From the NCBI GenBank assembly GCA_004298625.1, contig SCSY01000061.1, forward strand, positions 1 to 14,917: a stretch of DNA of 14,917 nt, in the 5' to 3' direction. Source of the DNA: Nitrospirota bacterium (GTDB lineage: Bacteria > Nitrospirota > Thermodesulfovibrionia > Thermodesulfovibrionales > UBA1546). Both the position numbers and the translations under genes were made by a program. Of this stretch, positions 1 through 7,243 are shown one piece after another. The notes under the pieces were generated by a model, which did not search any database, had not been told where the DNA came from, and was given only the letters and a program-made list of their open reading frames with translations. Each line of letters opens with the position of its first letter. Positions within the stretch are counted from its first letter, which is position 1.

Positions 1-1
1 G

Positions 2-91
2 CGCGAAACATATATTAATAACCTCCGAAAATATTGCCCCGTTCATGTGATGCCGTACAAAGGGGATATTGAATTATACACAATTTATTAA
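2..91 (+). CDS. 3' end of an unrecognised gene (partial)
   Basis: One frame is open from the left edge to a TAA at 89-91 and reads as 29 residues ending in CPVHVMPYKGDIELYTIY. The mix of charged, aromatic and Cys residues looks protein-like rather than random, and nothing in the following 176 bases is coding until the next gene. The fragment is too short for a family assignment and its start lies outside the window. I do not recognise it. Confidence 0.45.
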   Translation, partial: RETYINNLRKYCPVHVMPYKGDIELYTIY

Positions 92-199
92 CCGCATGGG
101 AAGCTTTATGCGCCAAGATTTTCGCAGGGACACCGGCTGCTATTCTACACTGTTGAAAACTAAGTATGGTGTCACCGGAATTTTACTTTTCGGGCTTTC

Positions 200-227
200 T
201 TGACATTATTCTTGTATGTGATAGGCT
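200..227 (+). promoter_or_regulatory. Probable sigma-70-type promoter of the YtxH-like gene
   Basis: A perfect -35 hexamer TTGACA (200-205) is followed after 16 bases by TAGGCT (222-227), which matches the first two bases and the last base of the -10 consensus. Transcription would begin about 35 bases before the ATG at 268. The perfect -35 box is the main support and the -10 is weak. Confidence 0.5.
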
Positions 228-267
228 TAATTTAAGAGAAAATGTTTTTTACAACAGGGAGGGCATT

Positions 268-609
268 ATGAAAGACAATGCGACAAAGATTGGTGGAGCT
301 TTTTTGCTGGGCGGGGTAATAGGAGTTGCTATTGCTCTTCTATATGCGCCCAGGTCAGGCAAAGAGACCAGGCAGGATATCTCAAAGACAGCGCGCCGCA
401 TAAAAAGTAATGCGGTTGATTTAATCGAGGAGACCATTGAGGATGTGCATGGGTTCGCTGATAATTTAAAGGAAAAGACCGGAGATGTTATTGAACAAGG
501 GATGAATCTGTCAGACAAGGCCAAAAAAGATATTGTAACAGCGCTCGAGCACGGACAAAGAGTAATCGAAAAACAGAGGAAAAGGTTGACGCAGGCCCTC
601 GGGCTTTAA
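268..609 (+). CDS. YtxH-domain small membrane protein
   Basis: This 113-residue protein has the YtxH family layout. A short N-terminus is followed by one glycine-rich membrane helix (about residues 9-26, GGAFLLGGVIGVAIALLYAP), the family signature APRSGKETR directly after it, and a long charged amphipathic helical tail. Family members are general-stress or envelope-associated proteins without a known enzymatic role, so the function is open. I chose the ATG at 268 because GGGAGGG lies about 5 bases upstream and the family hallmark begins there. An in-frame ATG at 166 would add 34 residues that look non-native and lie partly over the promoter. The gene is probably monocistronic, since greB downstream converges on it. 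Confidence 0.8.
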   Translation: MKDNATKIGGAFLLGGVIGVAIALLYAPRSGKETRQDISKTARRIKSNAVDLIEETIEDVHGFADNLKEKTGDVIEQGMNLSDKAKKDIVTALEHGQRVIEKQRKRLTQALGL

Positions 610-649
610 GGCGCTCCCTGACTTTTATAAGGGTATAAAATTTAAAATC

Positions 650-1150
650 TTATAACCGATAACGGATGGACATTATAACAAAAGAGGCTTTGCCAGTGGG
701 TCTGGATACAACAACCTCGTCACCCTCTGTCCTGCGTAACAATGCCTTCGCCATAGGCGAATCAATGCTGACAAAATTCTTTCCGTAATCACTTTCATCA
801 GGGCCGACAATGCGATACTGCTGCACATTCCCGCCGGTATCCTCTATTTCAACCCATGCTCCAAAAAATACCTTTGAAGTATCATCAGGTATTCTGTCCA
901 CTACAACCAGTTCGCCCAATCTTTTTTTAAGAAAATGCATGCGGGCATCAATCTCCCTTAACTGCTTTTTACCGTAAATATACTCTGCGTTTTCAGAACG
1001 GTCGCCCATGGCAGCAGCTTCTGAAACTGCCCTGGTCACCTGCGGTCGTTTCACCTTCCAGAGATATGACAGTTCTTCTTGTAAGCGTTTCTGCCCTTCA
1101 GGCGTAATGTAAGGCGAAACACTTGTTTTCTTCGGCAATGGCTTTCTCAT
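650..1150 (-). CDS. greB: Transcription elongation factor GreB
   Basis: This 166-residue protein rescues backtracked RNA polymerase by stimulating cleavage of the 3' end of the nascent RNA through the secondary channel. The N-terminal coiled coil (about 15-90) carries the GDRSENAEY tip, with acidic residues D50 and E53 expected to hold the catalytic metal. The C-terminal FKBP-like domain (about 95-166) includes KVFFGAWVEIED and SIDSPMAKALL. The strings SYLWKVKRPQV, IYGKKQLREID and KVFFGAWVE favour GreB over GreA. Length is slightly above E. coli GreB because of about eight extra N-terminal residues. The ATG (complement of 1148-1150) follows GGGAGAT on the minus strand. It is transcribed divergently from gatA and ends 40 bases from the convergent YtxH-like gene. 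Confidence 0.94.
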   Translation of the reverse strand: MRKPLPKKTSVSPYITPEGQKRLQEELSYLWKVKRPQVTRAVSEAAAMGDRSENAEYIYGKKQLREIDARMHFLKKRLGELVVVDRIPDDTSKVFFGAWVEIEDTGGNVQQYRIVGPDESDYGKNFVSIDSPMAKALLRRTEGDEVVVSRPTGKASFVIMSIRYRL

Positions 1151-1240
1151 GCTAATCTCCCAAACAGATAGGTTAGTTTACAATACGTAAAAACAACGAT
1201 TAAGCGCAACTATGTTCTCTGGATGTCTTCAAGTCCTGTG

Positions 1241-1249
1241 TGGTAAACT
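1241..1249 (+). promoter_or_regulatory. Candidate extended -10 promoter element of gatA
   Basis: TGGTAAACT has the TGn extension followed by a -10-like TAAACT (1244-1249), 30 bases before the gatA start. No good -35 hexamer lies at the right distance. The 128-bp gap between the divergent greB and gatA genes must hold promoters for both; I could not pick out a convincing one for greB. Confidence 0.3.
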
Positions 1250-1278
1250 TAACAAATCAAATTTAATAAGAGGGAATA

Positions 1279-2733
1279 TTGGAAATCTACAGTCTTGGTA
1301 TTTCAGAGATAAAGAAGCTTCTCGATAAAAAAGAGGTCTCAGCCGGAGAGCTGCTTGCTTCAATATATAAAAGAATTGATTCTGTCGAAGACCGGGTAAA
1401 GGCATTTGTTACTCTATCGAGAGAAAAGGCTTACGAAATGGCTGAACTCTCCCAAAAGGCGATGGATACAGGAAAGACTTCAGCTCTCTCCGGCATCCCT
1501 ATTGCCGTAAAAGACAACATGTGCACAAAAGGAATCCGCACAACATGCTCGTCAAAAATGCTTGCCGGTTTTATCCCTCCTTATGAAAGCACGGTAACAT
1601 CAAGGCTCGGCGAACAAGGATATGTCCTTATCGGCAAGACAAACCTCGATGAATTTGCAATGGGCTCATCAACGGAAAATTCAGGATTTTTCACGACAAG
1701 AAACCCGTGGGACCTCGAAAAAATCCCGGGCGGCTCAAGCGGAGGCTCTGCCGCCGCAGTTGCCGCAGATGAATGCATCGCGGCGCTCGGTTCGGATACG
1801 GGAGGCTCTATAAGACAGCCCGCAGCATTATGCGGCGTGGTTGGATTGAAACCAACTTATGGACGGGTTTCACGCTATGGACTTGTTGCGTTTGCGTCAT
1901 CACTGGATCAGATAGGCCCAATAACGAAAAATGTCAGAGATTCTGCGATATTCATGAATATCATATCAGGCAAAGACCCTTTTGATTCGACATCTGCGCC
2001 TCTGGCTATGCCTGACTTCACAAAAGTTTTAGGTATGGAGATCAAGGGATTAAAAATAGGGATTCCCAAAGAATATTTTATCGAGGGGATGGATAAAGAG
2101 ATTGAAAAGTCTGTAAGGGATGCGATAAAGAAGCTCGAATCGCTCGGAGCAATACCGGTAGAGATCTCTTTGCCCCATACGGAATTTGCTGTAGCAACAT
2201 ACTATGTGCTCGCAACATCAGAGGCTTCGTCCAATCTTGCAAGATATGACGGCGTGAAATATGGGTTCAGGGCAGAGGGTAAAGATCTGATGGAAATGTA
2301 TATGAATACAAGGGCTCAGGGTTTCGGCGCAGAGGTAAAAAGAAGGATAATACTCGGCACATATACATTATCATCGGGATACTATGACGCATACTATAAG
2401 AAGGCGCAGCAGGCACGAACGTTAATCAAAAATGATTTTGATGAGGCATTCAAAACAGTTGATGTTATAGTAACGCCGACATCGCCTACCCCTGCATTTA
2501 AGGCAGGCGAAAAATCAGACGACCCTTTGCAGATGTATTTATCCGACATATTTACGATCTCTGTTAACCTCGCAGGAGTCCCCGGCATATCCATACCATG
2601 CGGGTTCACATCTAATAACCTACCTATTGGATTGCAGGTAATCGGAAAGCACTTTGACGAAGAAACGATCTTTAGAGTCTCGTATGCATACGAGCAGGCA
2701 ACCGAGTGGCATAAGAGGAAGCCTATCCTGTAA
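1279..2733 (+). CDS. gatA: Glutamyl-tRNA(Gln)/aspartyl-tRNA(Asn) amidotransferase subunit A
   Basis: GatA is the amidase subunit of GatCAB. It hydrolyses glutamine and passes the ammonia to GatB, which converts misacylated Glu-tRNA(Gln) (and often Asp-tRNA(Asn)) to the correct aminoacyl-tRNA. The 484 residues are full family length. The amidase-signature triad is intact: K78 (in GIPIAVKDN), cis-Ser S153 (in GGSSGGS) and nucleophile S177 (in GSDTGGS), one position off the well-studied S. aureus numbering. The start is TTG at 1279, with AGAGGG four bases upstream; the N-terminus MEIYSLGISEIKKLLDKKEVS matches the family start. gatB and gatC are not in the window, so the complex is encoded at dispersed loci or the partners lie elsewhere. 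A probable terminator follows. Confidence 0.97.
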   Translation: MEIYSLGISEIKKLLDKKEVSAGELLASIYKRIDSVEDRVKAFVTLSREKAYEMAELSQKAMDTGKTSALSGIPIAVKDNMCTKGIRTTCSSKMLAGFIPPYESTVTSRLGEQGYVLIGKTNLDEFAMGSSTENSGFFTTRNPWDLEKIPGGSSGGSAAAVAADECIAALGSDTGGSIRQPAALCGVVGLKPTYGRVSRYGLVAFASSLDQIGPITKNVRDSAIFMNIISGKDPFDSTSAPLAMPDFTKVLGMEIKGLKIGIPKEYFIEGMDKEIEKSVRDAIKKLESLGAIPVEISLPHTEFAVATYYVLATSEASSNLARYDGVKYGFRAEGKDLMEMYMNTRAQGFGAEVKRRIILGTYTLSSGYYDAYYKKAQQARTLIKNDFDEAFKTVDVIVTPTSPTPAFKAGEKSDDPLQMYLSDIFTISVNLAGVPGISIPCGFTSNNLPIGLQVIGKHFDEETIFRVSYAYEQATEWHKRKPIL

Positions 2734-2751
2734 AATGGATGCCGAATGCTT

Positions 2752-2796
2752 AAAAGAGCGCAATAGCAAAGGTTCCTGAGACATAGCTCTTTTTTT
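2752..2796 (+). terminator. Probable intrinsic terminator after gatA
   Basis: An 8-bp perfect inverted repeat, AAAAGAGC (2752-2759) and GCTCTTTT (2786-2793), leads into a run of T to 2796. The loop is long (26 bases) and the stem is partly A/U, so efficiency may be modest. Its place 19 bases after the gatA stop and before the glnE ribosome-binding site fits a transcription boundary. Confidence 0.45.
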
Positions 2797-2859
2797 ACTT
2801 CAACAAATCCCCGCACCTTTTTCCCAAAAAACTTATAGAGCAGAGCGGGAAGGGCATAA

Positions 2860-5676
2860 TTGCCTCTTGTTGAAATCCCCCATTTCGTGCAAGAATTACT
2901 TATGGAAAAATTGCTCAAAGACGCTGCATCGTCTGCTCCCGATCCTGAAAGGGCTTTTAAAAACCTCTCAACATTCTGCGACGCCAATCCTGATGATATG
3001 GAAAGACTTGAGGCGAATATCGGCCCCATATCCCTCCTCTTTAGTTACAGTCAGTTTCTGTCGGTCTTCTGCATCGCAAATCCTGATATTCTTTTCGATG
3101 CGTTCAGGGATATAAATACTCCAGTGAACAGAGAAATCCTTTCAGCCTCTTTAAAAGAAAAATTTGCGGATGACCGGGATTATATGAAAATTGTTCGCGG
3201 ATTCAAAAAGAAAGAGCTGCTCGGGATAACCCTGCGCGATATTCTTAAAAAGTCCGACCTTATAGGGATTATGCTTGAACTCAGCATCCTTGCGGATGTC
3301 GTAATTAATGAGTCCCTAAAGGTTTTAAAGAAAACCCTGACCGGGATATACGGGGAACCCGAAAAAGACGCCTTCACAGTTATCTCTCTCGGAAAACTCG
3401 GCAGCGAAGAACTTAATTTCAGCTCTGATGTGGACCTGATCCTTGTGTATGGAACTGCAGGGGGAGAAACATCAGGGATAACGACGCCTCAGGGGATTAC
3501 TTCCAACAGGATAAGCAGCCATGAATATTACTGCAAGCTCGGAGAAAATCTCAGCAGGTTCCTTTCATCAAACACAGCGGATGGCTTTGCATACAGGGTT
3601 GACCTCAGATTAAGGCCCGAGGGACAGAGGGGGAGTCTTGCGCTGCCCCTGTCGAGCTATGAAACATACTATGAATCGTGGGGCCGGGCCTGGGAAAGGG
3701 CCATGCTCCTCAGGGCCAGACCTGTTGCAGGAGACCTATCGCTTGGAAATGAGTTCCTTGAAATGATTAAGCCGTTTGTATACAGGAAATATCTCGATTA
3801 CAGCGCAATAGATGAGATAAGGCAGGTAAAGACAAGGATAGATTCAACCTTCAAAAAGAAGGATATAAAAAGAGGCTATGGAGGCATAAGAGAGATAGAA
3901 TTTTTCATACAGGCCCTCCAGCTTATTTATGCAGGCAAGGAAACACTATTGAGGGAAAGGGGCACGCAAAAGGCGCTGCACAGGCTCCTGCAGAAAAATC
4001 TTGTCGGCCAGGATGACTATTTCACACTATCGGACAATTACACCTTTCTCAGAACTCTCGAACACAGGCTCCAGCAGCTTAATGACCTCCAGACCCACAG
4101 CCTTCCTTCCGATGAAAATGAGCTGAAGGCGCTCTCGAAGAAAATGGGGTTTTTAGGAAAAACGTCTTTTTTATCGGAGCTCGAGCTCAGAAGAAATAAA
4201 ACAAGAGCCGTCTACGACTCCCTTTTCAGGGGAGATAAAAAGGACCTCTCTGACGGGATGATGCTGTTTGACGAGGAACTTTCAGACACCGAACTTAAAG
4301 GGCATCTAAGCAAGACCGGGCTGAAAGATGTGGAAAAGGGCGCGCGTAATATCCGGCATATAAGGGACGTCTCGTATCATTTCCAGACGCTTCGGGGCAG
4401 GAGGGCGCTCAGCGAGATACTCCCTGTATTTGTTGATGCGGCGCTTAAAAGCAGCAGCCCTGATATGGCCCTGAATCATCTGCAATCCTTTGCCTCCATG
4501 CTCAGCCTGAAAGAATCTTATATCGGGATATTCAGGGAAAATAAAGACCTGATCCCGATCCTTATCGGCCTTTTTTCACAGAGTGAATATCTTTCAAAAA
4601 CTATTATCAGGAAACCCGATTACCTTGAACTCATAGGACATGAAATCGTCTTTAAGAAAAGTCTGAAAACGTTAAAAGATGATCTTAAAAAAACCGTCGG
4701 AGGCGGCCGGGACTTAAGCGAGGCCATACGCATTATGCATCAGGTCGAGGAGATAAGACTCAGCCTGTTGTTCCTTCAGAAAAAGATAGACGTAATAGAA
4801 CTTACAAAGGGCTTAAGCAAGACCGCGGAGGCAATACTGTCTGCAGGCGTTGAGGAGTTGGGAGGAAATCTTGCAATAGTGGGTTTCGGCAAGCTTGGAG
4901 GCAGAGAAATAACCTTCAACTCGGACATTGATATCATCTTTGTTTCAATAGGGGATGTAACAGAGGAACAGACAAGGATTGCTGAAAGACTTCTCAGGCT
5001 TCTTATCTCATACACCCGCGAAGGCATCGCATACAAAGTTGACACGAGACTGAGACCTGACGGGACAAGGGGCGTCCTGGTCTCGTCAGTGAGTGCGCTG
5101 AGAGATTATTATTTAAAGAATGCCGCTTTCTGGGAATTTCAGGCTCTTTTAAAGGCACGGCCTGTTGCAGGAGATATTAAAACAGGAGAGCGCTTTATTG
5201 ATATGGCAAGAGAGATACTTATCGAACACGGCCGAATGGTCTCTGCTTCTGATATAAGAACAATGAGAGAAAGGATACAAAAAGAACTTGCAAAAGAAGC
5301 CGAGGGTTATGATATAAAGCTTGGGACCGGAGGCTTGGAAGAACTTGAGTTCACAGTCCAGTATTTGCAGCTTAAGAACTGCAATAAGTTTCCTTTTCTT
5401 ATTGTTCAGGGGACTCTCGATGCGATAAGGAGAATAAAACACACAGGGATAGTCAAAAGCTCGGAAGTAAATTTCATGCATGATGCATATATATTTTACA
5501 GGACAATCGAGAGTTACCTGAGACTGAGAGAAAAGGATATTTTAAAAAAGGATGAAGAAGAAATCTTAAATGCAGTCTCAGAATTTTTAGGGCTGAAAGA
5601 TAAAGAGGAACTGATTGGAAAACTTGCTGAAACAAGAGCAAAAGTGCGAGATATCTATGACCTTCTGGTTGCTTAA
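2860..5676 (+). CDS. glnE: Bifunctional glutamine synthetase adenylyltransferase / adenylyl-removing enzyme
   Basis: GlnE attaches AMP to glutamine synthetase to lower its activity when nitrogen is plentiful and removes it when nitrogen is scarce, under PII control. At 938 residues it is close to E. coli GlnE. Both nucleotidyltransferase domains are recognisable. The N-terminal adenylyl-removing domain has GKLGSEELNFSSDVDLILVY with metal ligands D190 and D192. The C-terminal adenylyltransferase domain has GFGKLGGREITFNSDIDIIF with D689 and D691. Each is followed by the RLRPEGQRG or RLRPDGTRG signature. The start is taken as TTG 2860, preceded by GGGAAGGG and an in-frame TAA at 2857-2859. An alternative ATG at 2902 lacks a good ribosome-binding site. 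PII and glutamine synthetase genes are not in view. No terminator is evident before the tRNA. Confidence 0.96.
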   Translation: MPLVEIPHFVQELLMEKLLKDAASSAPDPERAFKNLSTFCDANPDDMERLEANIGPISLLFSYSQFLSVFCIANPDILFDAFRDINTPVNREILSASLKEKFADDRDYMKIVRGFKKKELLGITLRDILKKSDLIGIMLELSILADVVINESLKVLKKTLTGIYGEPEKDAFTVISLGKLGSEELNFSSDVDLILVYGTAGGETSGITTPQGITSNRISSHEYYCKLGENLSRFLSSNTADGFAYRVDLRLRPEGQRGSLALPLSSYETYYESWGRAWERAMLLRARPVAGDLSLGNEFLEMIKPFVYRKYLDYSAIDEIRQVKTRIDSTFKKKDIKRGYGGIREIEFFIQALQLIYAGKETLLRERGTQKALHRLLQKNLVGQDDYFTLSDNYTFLRTLEHRLQQLNDLQTHSLPSDENELKALSKKMGFLGKTSFLSELELRRNKTRAVYDSLFRGDKKDLSDGMMLFDEELSDTELKGHLSKTGLKDVEKGARNIRHIRDVSYHFQTLRGRRALSEILPVFVDAALKSSSPDMALNHLQSFASMLSLKESYIGIFRENKDLIPILIGLFSQSEYLSKTIIRKPDYLELIGHEIVFKKSLKTLKDDLKKTVGGGRDLSEAIRIMHQVEEIRLSLLFLQKKIDVIELTKGLSKTAEAILSAGVEELGGNLAIVGFGKLGGREITFNSDIDIIFVSIGDVTEEQTRIAERLLRLLISYTREGIAYKVDTRLRPDGTRGVLVSSVSALRDYYLKNAAFWEFQALLKARPVAGDIKTGERFIDMAREILIEHGRMVSASDIRTMRERIQKELAKEAEGYDIKLGTGGLEELEFTVQYLQLKNCNKFPFLIVQGTLDAIRRIKHTGIVKSSEVNFMHDAYIFYRTIESYLRLREKDILKKDEEEILNAVSEFLGLKDKEELIGKLAETRAKVRDIYDLLVA

Positions 5677-5720
5677 ACCCCATATCTTTCGAGTTAACCC
5701 TGATATTAGCTTAAGAAATT

Positions 5721-5807
5721 TGGTGCCGAAGGCGGGATTCGAACCCGCACAGCCTTGCGACCACTAGACCCTGAACCTAGCGCGTCTGCCAGTTTCGCCA
5801 CTTCGGC
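5721..5807 (-). tRNA. tRNA-Leu, anticodon CAG
   Basis: The minus strand folds as a class II tRNA of 87 nt including an encoded CCA (complement of 5721-5723). The acceptor stem GCCGAAG/CTTCGGC pairs over all 7 bp with discriminator A, as expected for leucine. The T arm is GCGGG-TTCGAAT-CCCGC, and the long variable arm has a GCAA loop. The anticodon stem CTAGG/TCTAG closes the loop TTCAGGG, giving anticodon CAG (complement of 5771-5773), which reads CUG codons. The sequence closely resembles bacterial tRNA-Leu(CAG). It lies between glnE and cmk on the opposite strand. I see no clear terminator beyond its 3' end. Confidence 0.96.
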
Positions 5808-5814
5808 TGTGATT

Positions 5815-5820
5815 ATTATA
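5815..5820 (-). promoter_or_regulatory. -10 box of the tRNA-Leu promoter
   Basis: The minus strand carries a perfect TATAAT ending 7 bases before the first base of the mature tRNA, so transcription should start at or within a base or two of the tRNA 5' end, leaving almost no leader for RNase P to remove. No good -35 hexamer is visible at 16-18 bases. Confidence 0.5.
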
Positions 5821-5867
5821 ACACGCGGGGCAGTGCGAATGATTGAGCGGATGATTGATGACGACAA

Positions 5868-5897
5868 TTGAGATATGCCCTGAAATTAAGTTAAAAT
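5868..5897 (+). promoter_or_regulatory. Probable promoter of the cmk-plsC-ispH-rpsA-sppA operon
   Basis: TTGAGA (5868-5873) and TAAAAT (5892-5897, spacer 18) or TTAAAA (5891-5896, spacer 17) form a reasonable sigma-70-type pair. The start site would fall about 8-9 bases before the cmk ATG at 5912, giving a very short 5' leader with only a weak AGAAG ribosome-binding site. Confidence 0.5.
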
Positions 5898-5911
5898 GAA
5901 AGAAGAAATTT

Positions 5912-6613
5912 ATGGGTAATAAAGTCATTGCTATAGACGGTCCCTCAGGCGCAGGGAAGAGCACCATTGCAAAAGAGCTTGCCGGGAGGCTTGGTTTCAG
6001 TTACCTCGACACAGGCGCGCTCTACAGGGCGGTTGCATTGGCCTTGAGGGAAAAAGGCATCGAGCCCGAAGACAGCGACGAAAAGATTGCAAGCGTCTTG
6101 AAGGGTATCGCGATTGCTTTCAAAGACGGGAAGGTATTTTTGAAAGAGAACTTTCAACTCTCAACTCTTAACTCTCAACTTCCTGACGGCAGGGATGTGT
6201 CTGAAGAAATACGGACCACAGAGATAGGCCATTATTCTTCTGTGTTTTCTGCAAGGAAGGTTGTGAGGGATTTTCTTCTTGATGTCCAGAGAAATGCAGC
6301 CCTGAACAATAATATCGTAGCTGAAGGAAGGGATATGACAACAGTTGTTTTTCCGGATGCATGGAAGAAATTTTATCTGGATGCATCGCTCGGTGAGCGG
6401 GCCCAAAGACGTTACCGTCAGTTAAAGGAAAAAGGAGCAGCCATAACCGAACGTGAAGCGGAAAAGGATGTCGCTGAAAGGGACGTAAGAGACTCCAGCC
6501 GGGATATTGCCCCGCTCAGAAAGGCCGATGACGCTGTTCATATAGATTCATCGGTTATGACCGCAGGCGAGGTTTTGGAGAATATTCTGAAAGCCGTAAG
6601 GACCGACCATTGA
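5912..6613 (+). CDS. cmk: Cytidylate kinase with a repeat-encoded insertion
   Basis: Cmk phosphorylates CMP and dCMP to the diphosphates in pyrimidine nucleotide supply. The P-loop GPSGAGKST is at residues 10-18, followed by the CMP-binding YLDTGALYRA (31-40), the DVSEEIRT segment (95-102), AEGRDMTTVVFPDA (137-150) and the lid-region RDVRDSSRDIAPL. Length is 233 residues. Residues 78-91 (KENFQLSTLNSQLP) have no counterpart in typical Cmk, where VFL is followed almost directly by the DGRDVSEEIR-type segment. They are encoded by a 7-bp tandem repeat (see the repeat at 6149-6183). The insert is in frame and sits in the region of the CMP-binding domain. The stop overlaps the plsC start by 4 bp. 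Upstream is a probable promoter, with the tRNA divergent. Confidence 0.95.
   Translation: MGNKVIAIDGPSGAGKSTIAKELAGRLGFSYLDTGALYRAVALALREKGIEPEDSDEKIASVLKGIAIAFKDGKVFLKENFQLSTLNSQLPDGRDVSEEIRTTEIGHYSSVFSARKVVRDFLLDVQRNAALNNNIVAEGRDMTTVVFPDAWKKFYLDASLGERAQRRYRQLKEKGAAITEREAEKDVAERDVRDSSRDIAPLRKADDAVHIDSSVMTAGEVLENILKAVRTDH
6149..6183 (+). repeat. Heptanucleotide tandem repeat inside cmk
   Basis: Five consecutive 7-bp units follow AACTYTY: AACTTTC, AACTCTC, AACTCTT, AACTCTC and AACTTCC (the last degenerate). Read in the cmk frame, the region that departs from the Cmk family is 6143-6184, exactly 42 bp or six heptads, which keeps the frame. The same unit in reverse complement occurs at 7195-7243. 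Confidence 0.85.
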
Positions 6614-7224
6614 CTTTAGCTTATCGGTTTACTACAATTTTTTTCTTCATACTTCTTAAGACCTTTTTCAGGCTTAAGGTTATAAATGTCGAAAAGGTCC
6701 CTGAAAAAGGCGGCGTTATTGTCGTGTCAAACCATGTCAGTCATTTAGACCCTCTGGTAATAGGCGTTGCAGTAAGAAAAAGGCAGTCGAGTTTCATGGC
6801 AAAGAGCGGGCTTTTTAAGATACCGCTCATCGGCGCCTTTGTAAAAACATTTTCGTTCCCTGTTGACAGGGATAACCCGCAGCCCTCTACGATAAAGGAG
6901 GCTGTTAAACGCCTGAAAAAGGGCGAAATTGTAGTGATGTTTCCTGAAGGAGGCCGGAGCAGAGACGGCAGCCTTCTCGATGCAAAGAGGGGAACGGTTA
7001 TGATAGCAGCGCTGTCGAAGGCAGTGGTTGTTCCTGCGTTTATTGAAGGCACCGACAAGGCGCTTCCTGCAGGAGCAAAGCGGATACGGCTGTCAAATAT
7101 AAAGGTATACTTTGGAGATCCGATTAAAATAAAAGAAGCAGGAACCGGCAAGGATTTTCAGGAGAAGATAGGCAGTGATATAATGGATGCAATAAAAAGT
7201 TTAAAGTTAAGAGTGAAAAGTTAA
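6610..7224 (+). CDS. plsC: 1-acyl-sn-glycerol-3-phosphate acyltransferase (PlsC-like)
   Basis: This 204-residue membrane-associated acyltransferase should convert lysophosphatidic acid to phosphatidic acid. It has an N-terminal hydrophobic segment (about 4-21). The catalytic HX4D motif is NHVSHLD (H42, D47), and the glycerol-phosphate-binding motif FPEGGRS is at 111-117. VPAFIEGTDKALP lies further on. The start is TTG 6610, overlapping the cmk TGA as TTGA, with AAGGA about 8 bases upstream, so translation is probably coupled. The last nine codons (KSLKLRVKS) come from a 7-bp tandem repeat and are unlikely to be native. Other members of this superfamily acylate different substrates, so the exact acceptor is inferred from family and operon position. 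Confidence 0.9.
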   Translation: MTLAYRFTTIFFFILLKTFFRLKVINVEKVPEKGGVIVVSNHVSHLDPLVIGVAVRKRQSSFMAKSGLFKIPLIGAFVKTFSFPVDRDNPQPSTIKEAVKRLKKGEIVVMFPEGGRSRDGSLLDAKRGTVMIAALSKAVVVPAFIEGTDKALPAGAKRIRLSNIKVYFGDPIKIKEAGTGKDFQEKIGSDIMDAIKSLKLRVKS

Positions 7225-7243
7225 GAGTGAAAAGTTAAAAGTT
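7195..7243 (+). repeat. Heptanucleotide tandem repeat at the plsC-ispH junction
   Basis: Seven consecutive 7-bp units run without a gap: AAAAGTT, TAAAGTT, AAGAGTG, AAAAGTT, AAGAGTG, AAAAGTT, AAAAGTT. The last unit ends at 7243, immediately before the ispH ATG at 7244. The reverse complement (AACTTTT, CACTCTT) is the same AACTYTY-like family as the run inside cmk, in opposite orientation. The run supplies the plsC C-terminal codons and stop, and all 19 bp between the two genes. Confidence 0.88.

Noticed and set aside
129..173. GACACC/GGTGTC inverted repeat before the YtxH-like gene
   Set aside because: Six bp with a 33-base loop and no T-run is within chance expectation.
625..655. Inverted repeat TTATAAG/CTTATAA between the convergent YtxH-like gene and greB
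   Set aside because: The 7-bp stem is almost all A/T with a 17-base loop and overlaps the greB stop; too weak to call a bidirectional terminator.
1177..1191. TTTAC/GTAAA inverted repeat upstream of greB as an operator
   Set aside because: Only 5 bp arms in an AT-rich intergenic region; no related copy elsewhere in the window.
2394..3029. 211-codon open frame on the minus strand across the gatA-glnE junction
   Set aside because: It is antisense to two clear genes, has no recognisable motif and no ribosome-binding site; it reflects codon bias of the real genes.
5682..5706. ATATC/GATAT inverted repeat between glnE and the tRNA as a terminator
   Set aside because: A 5-bp A/T-rich stem with a 15-base loop and no T-run on either strand.
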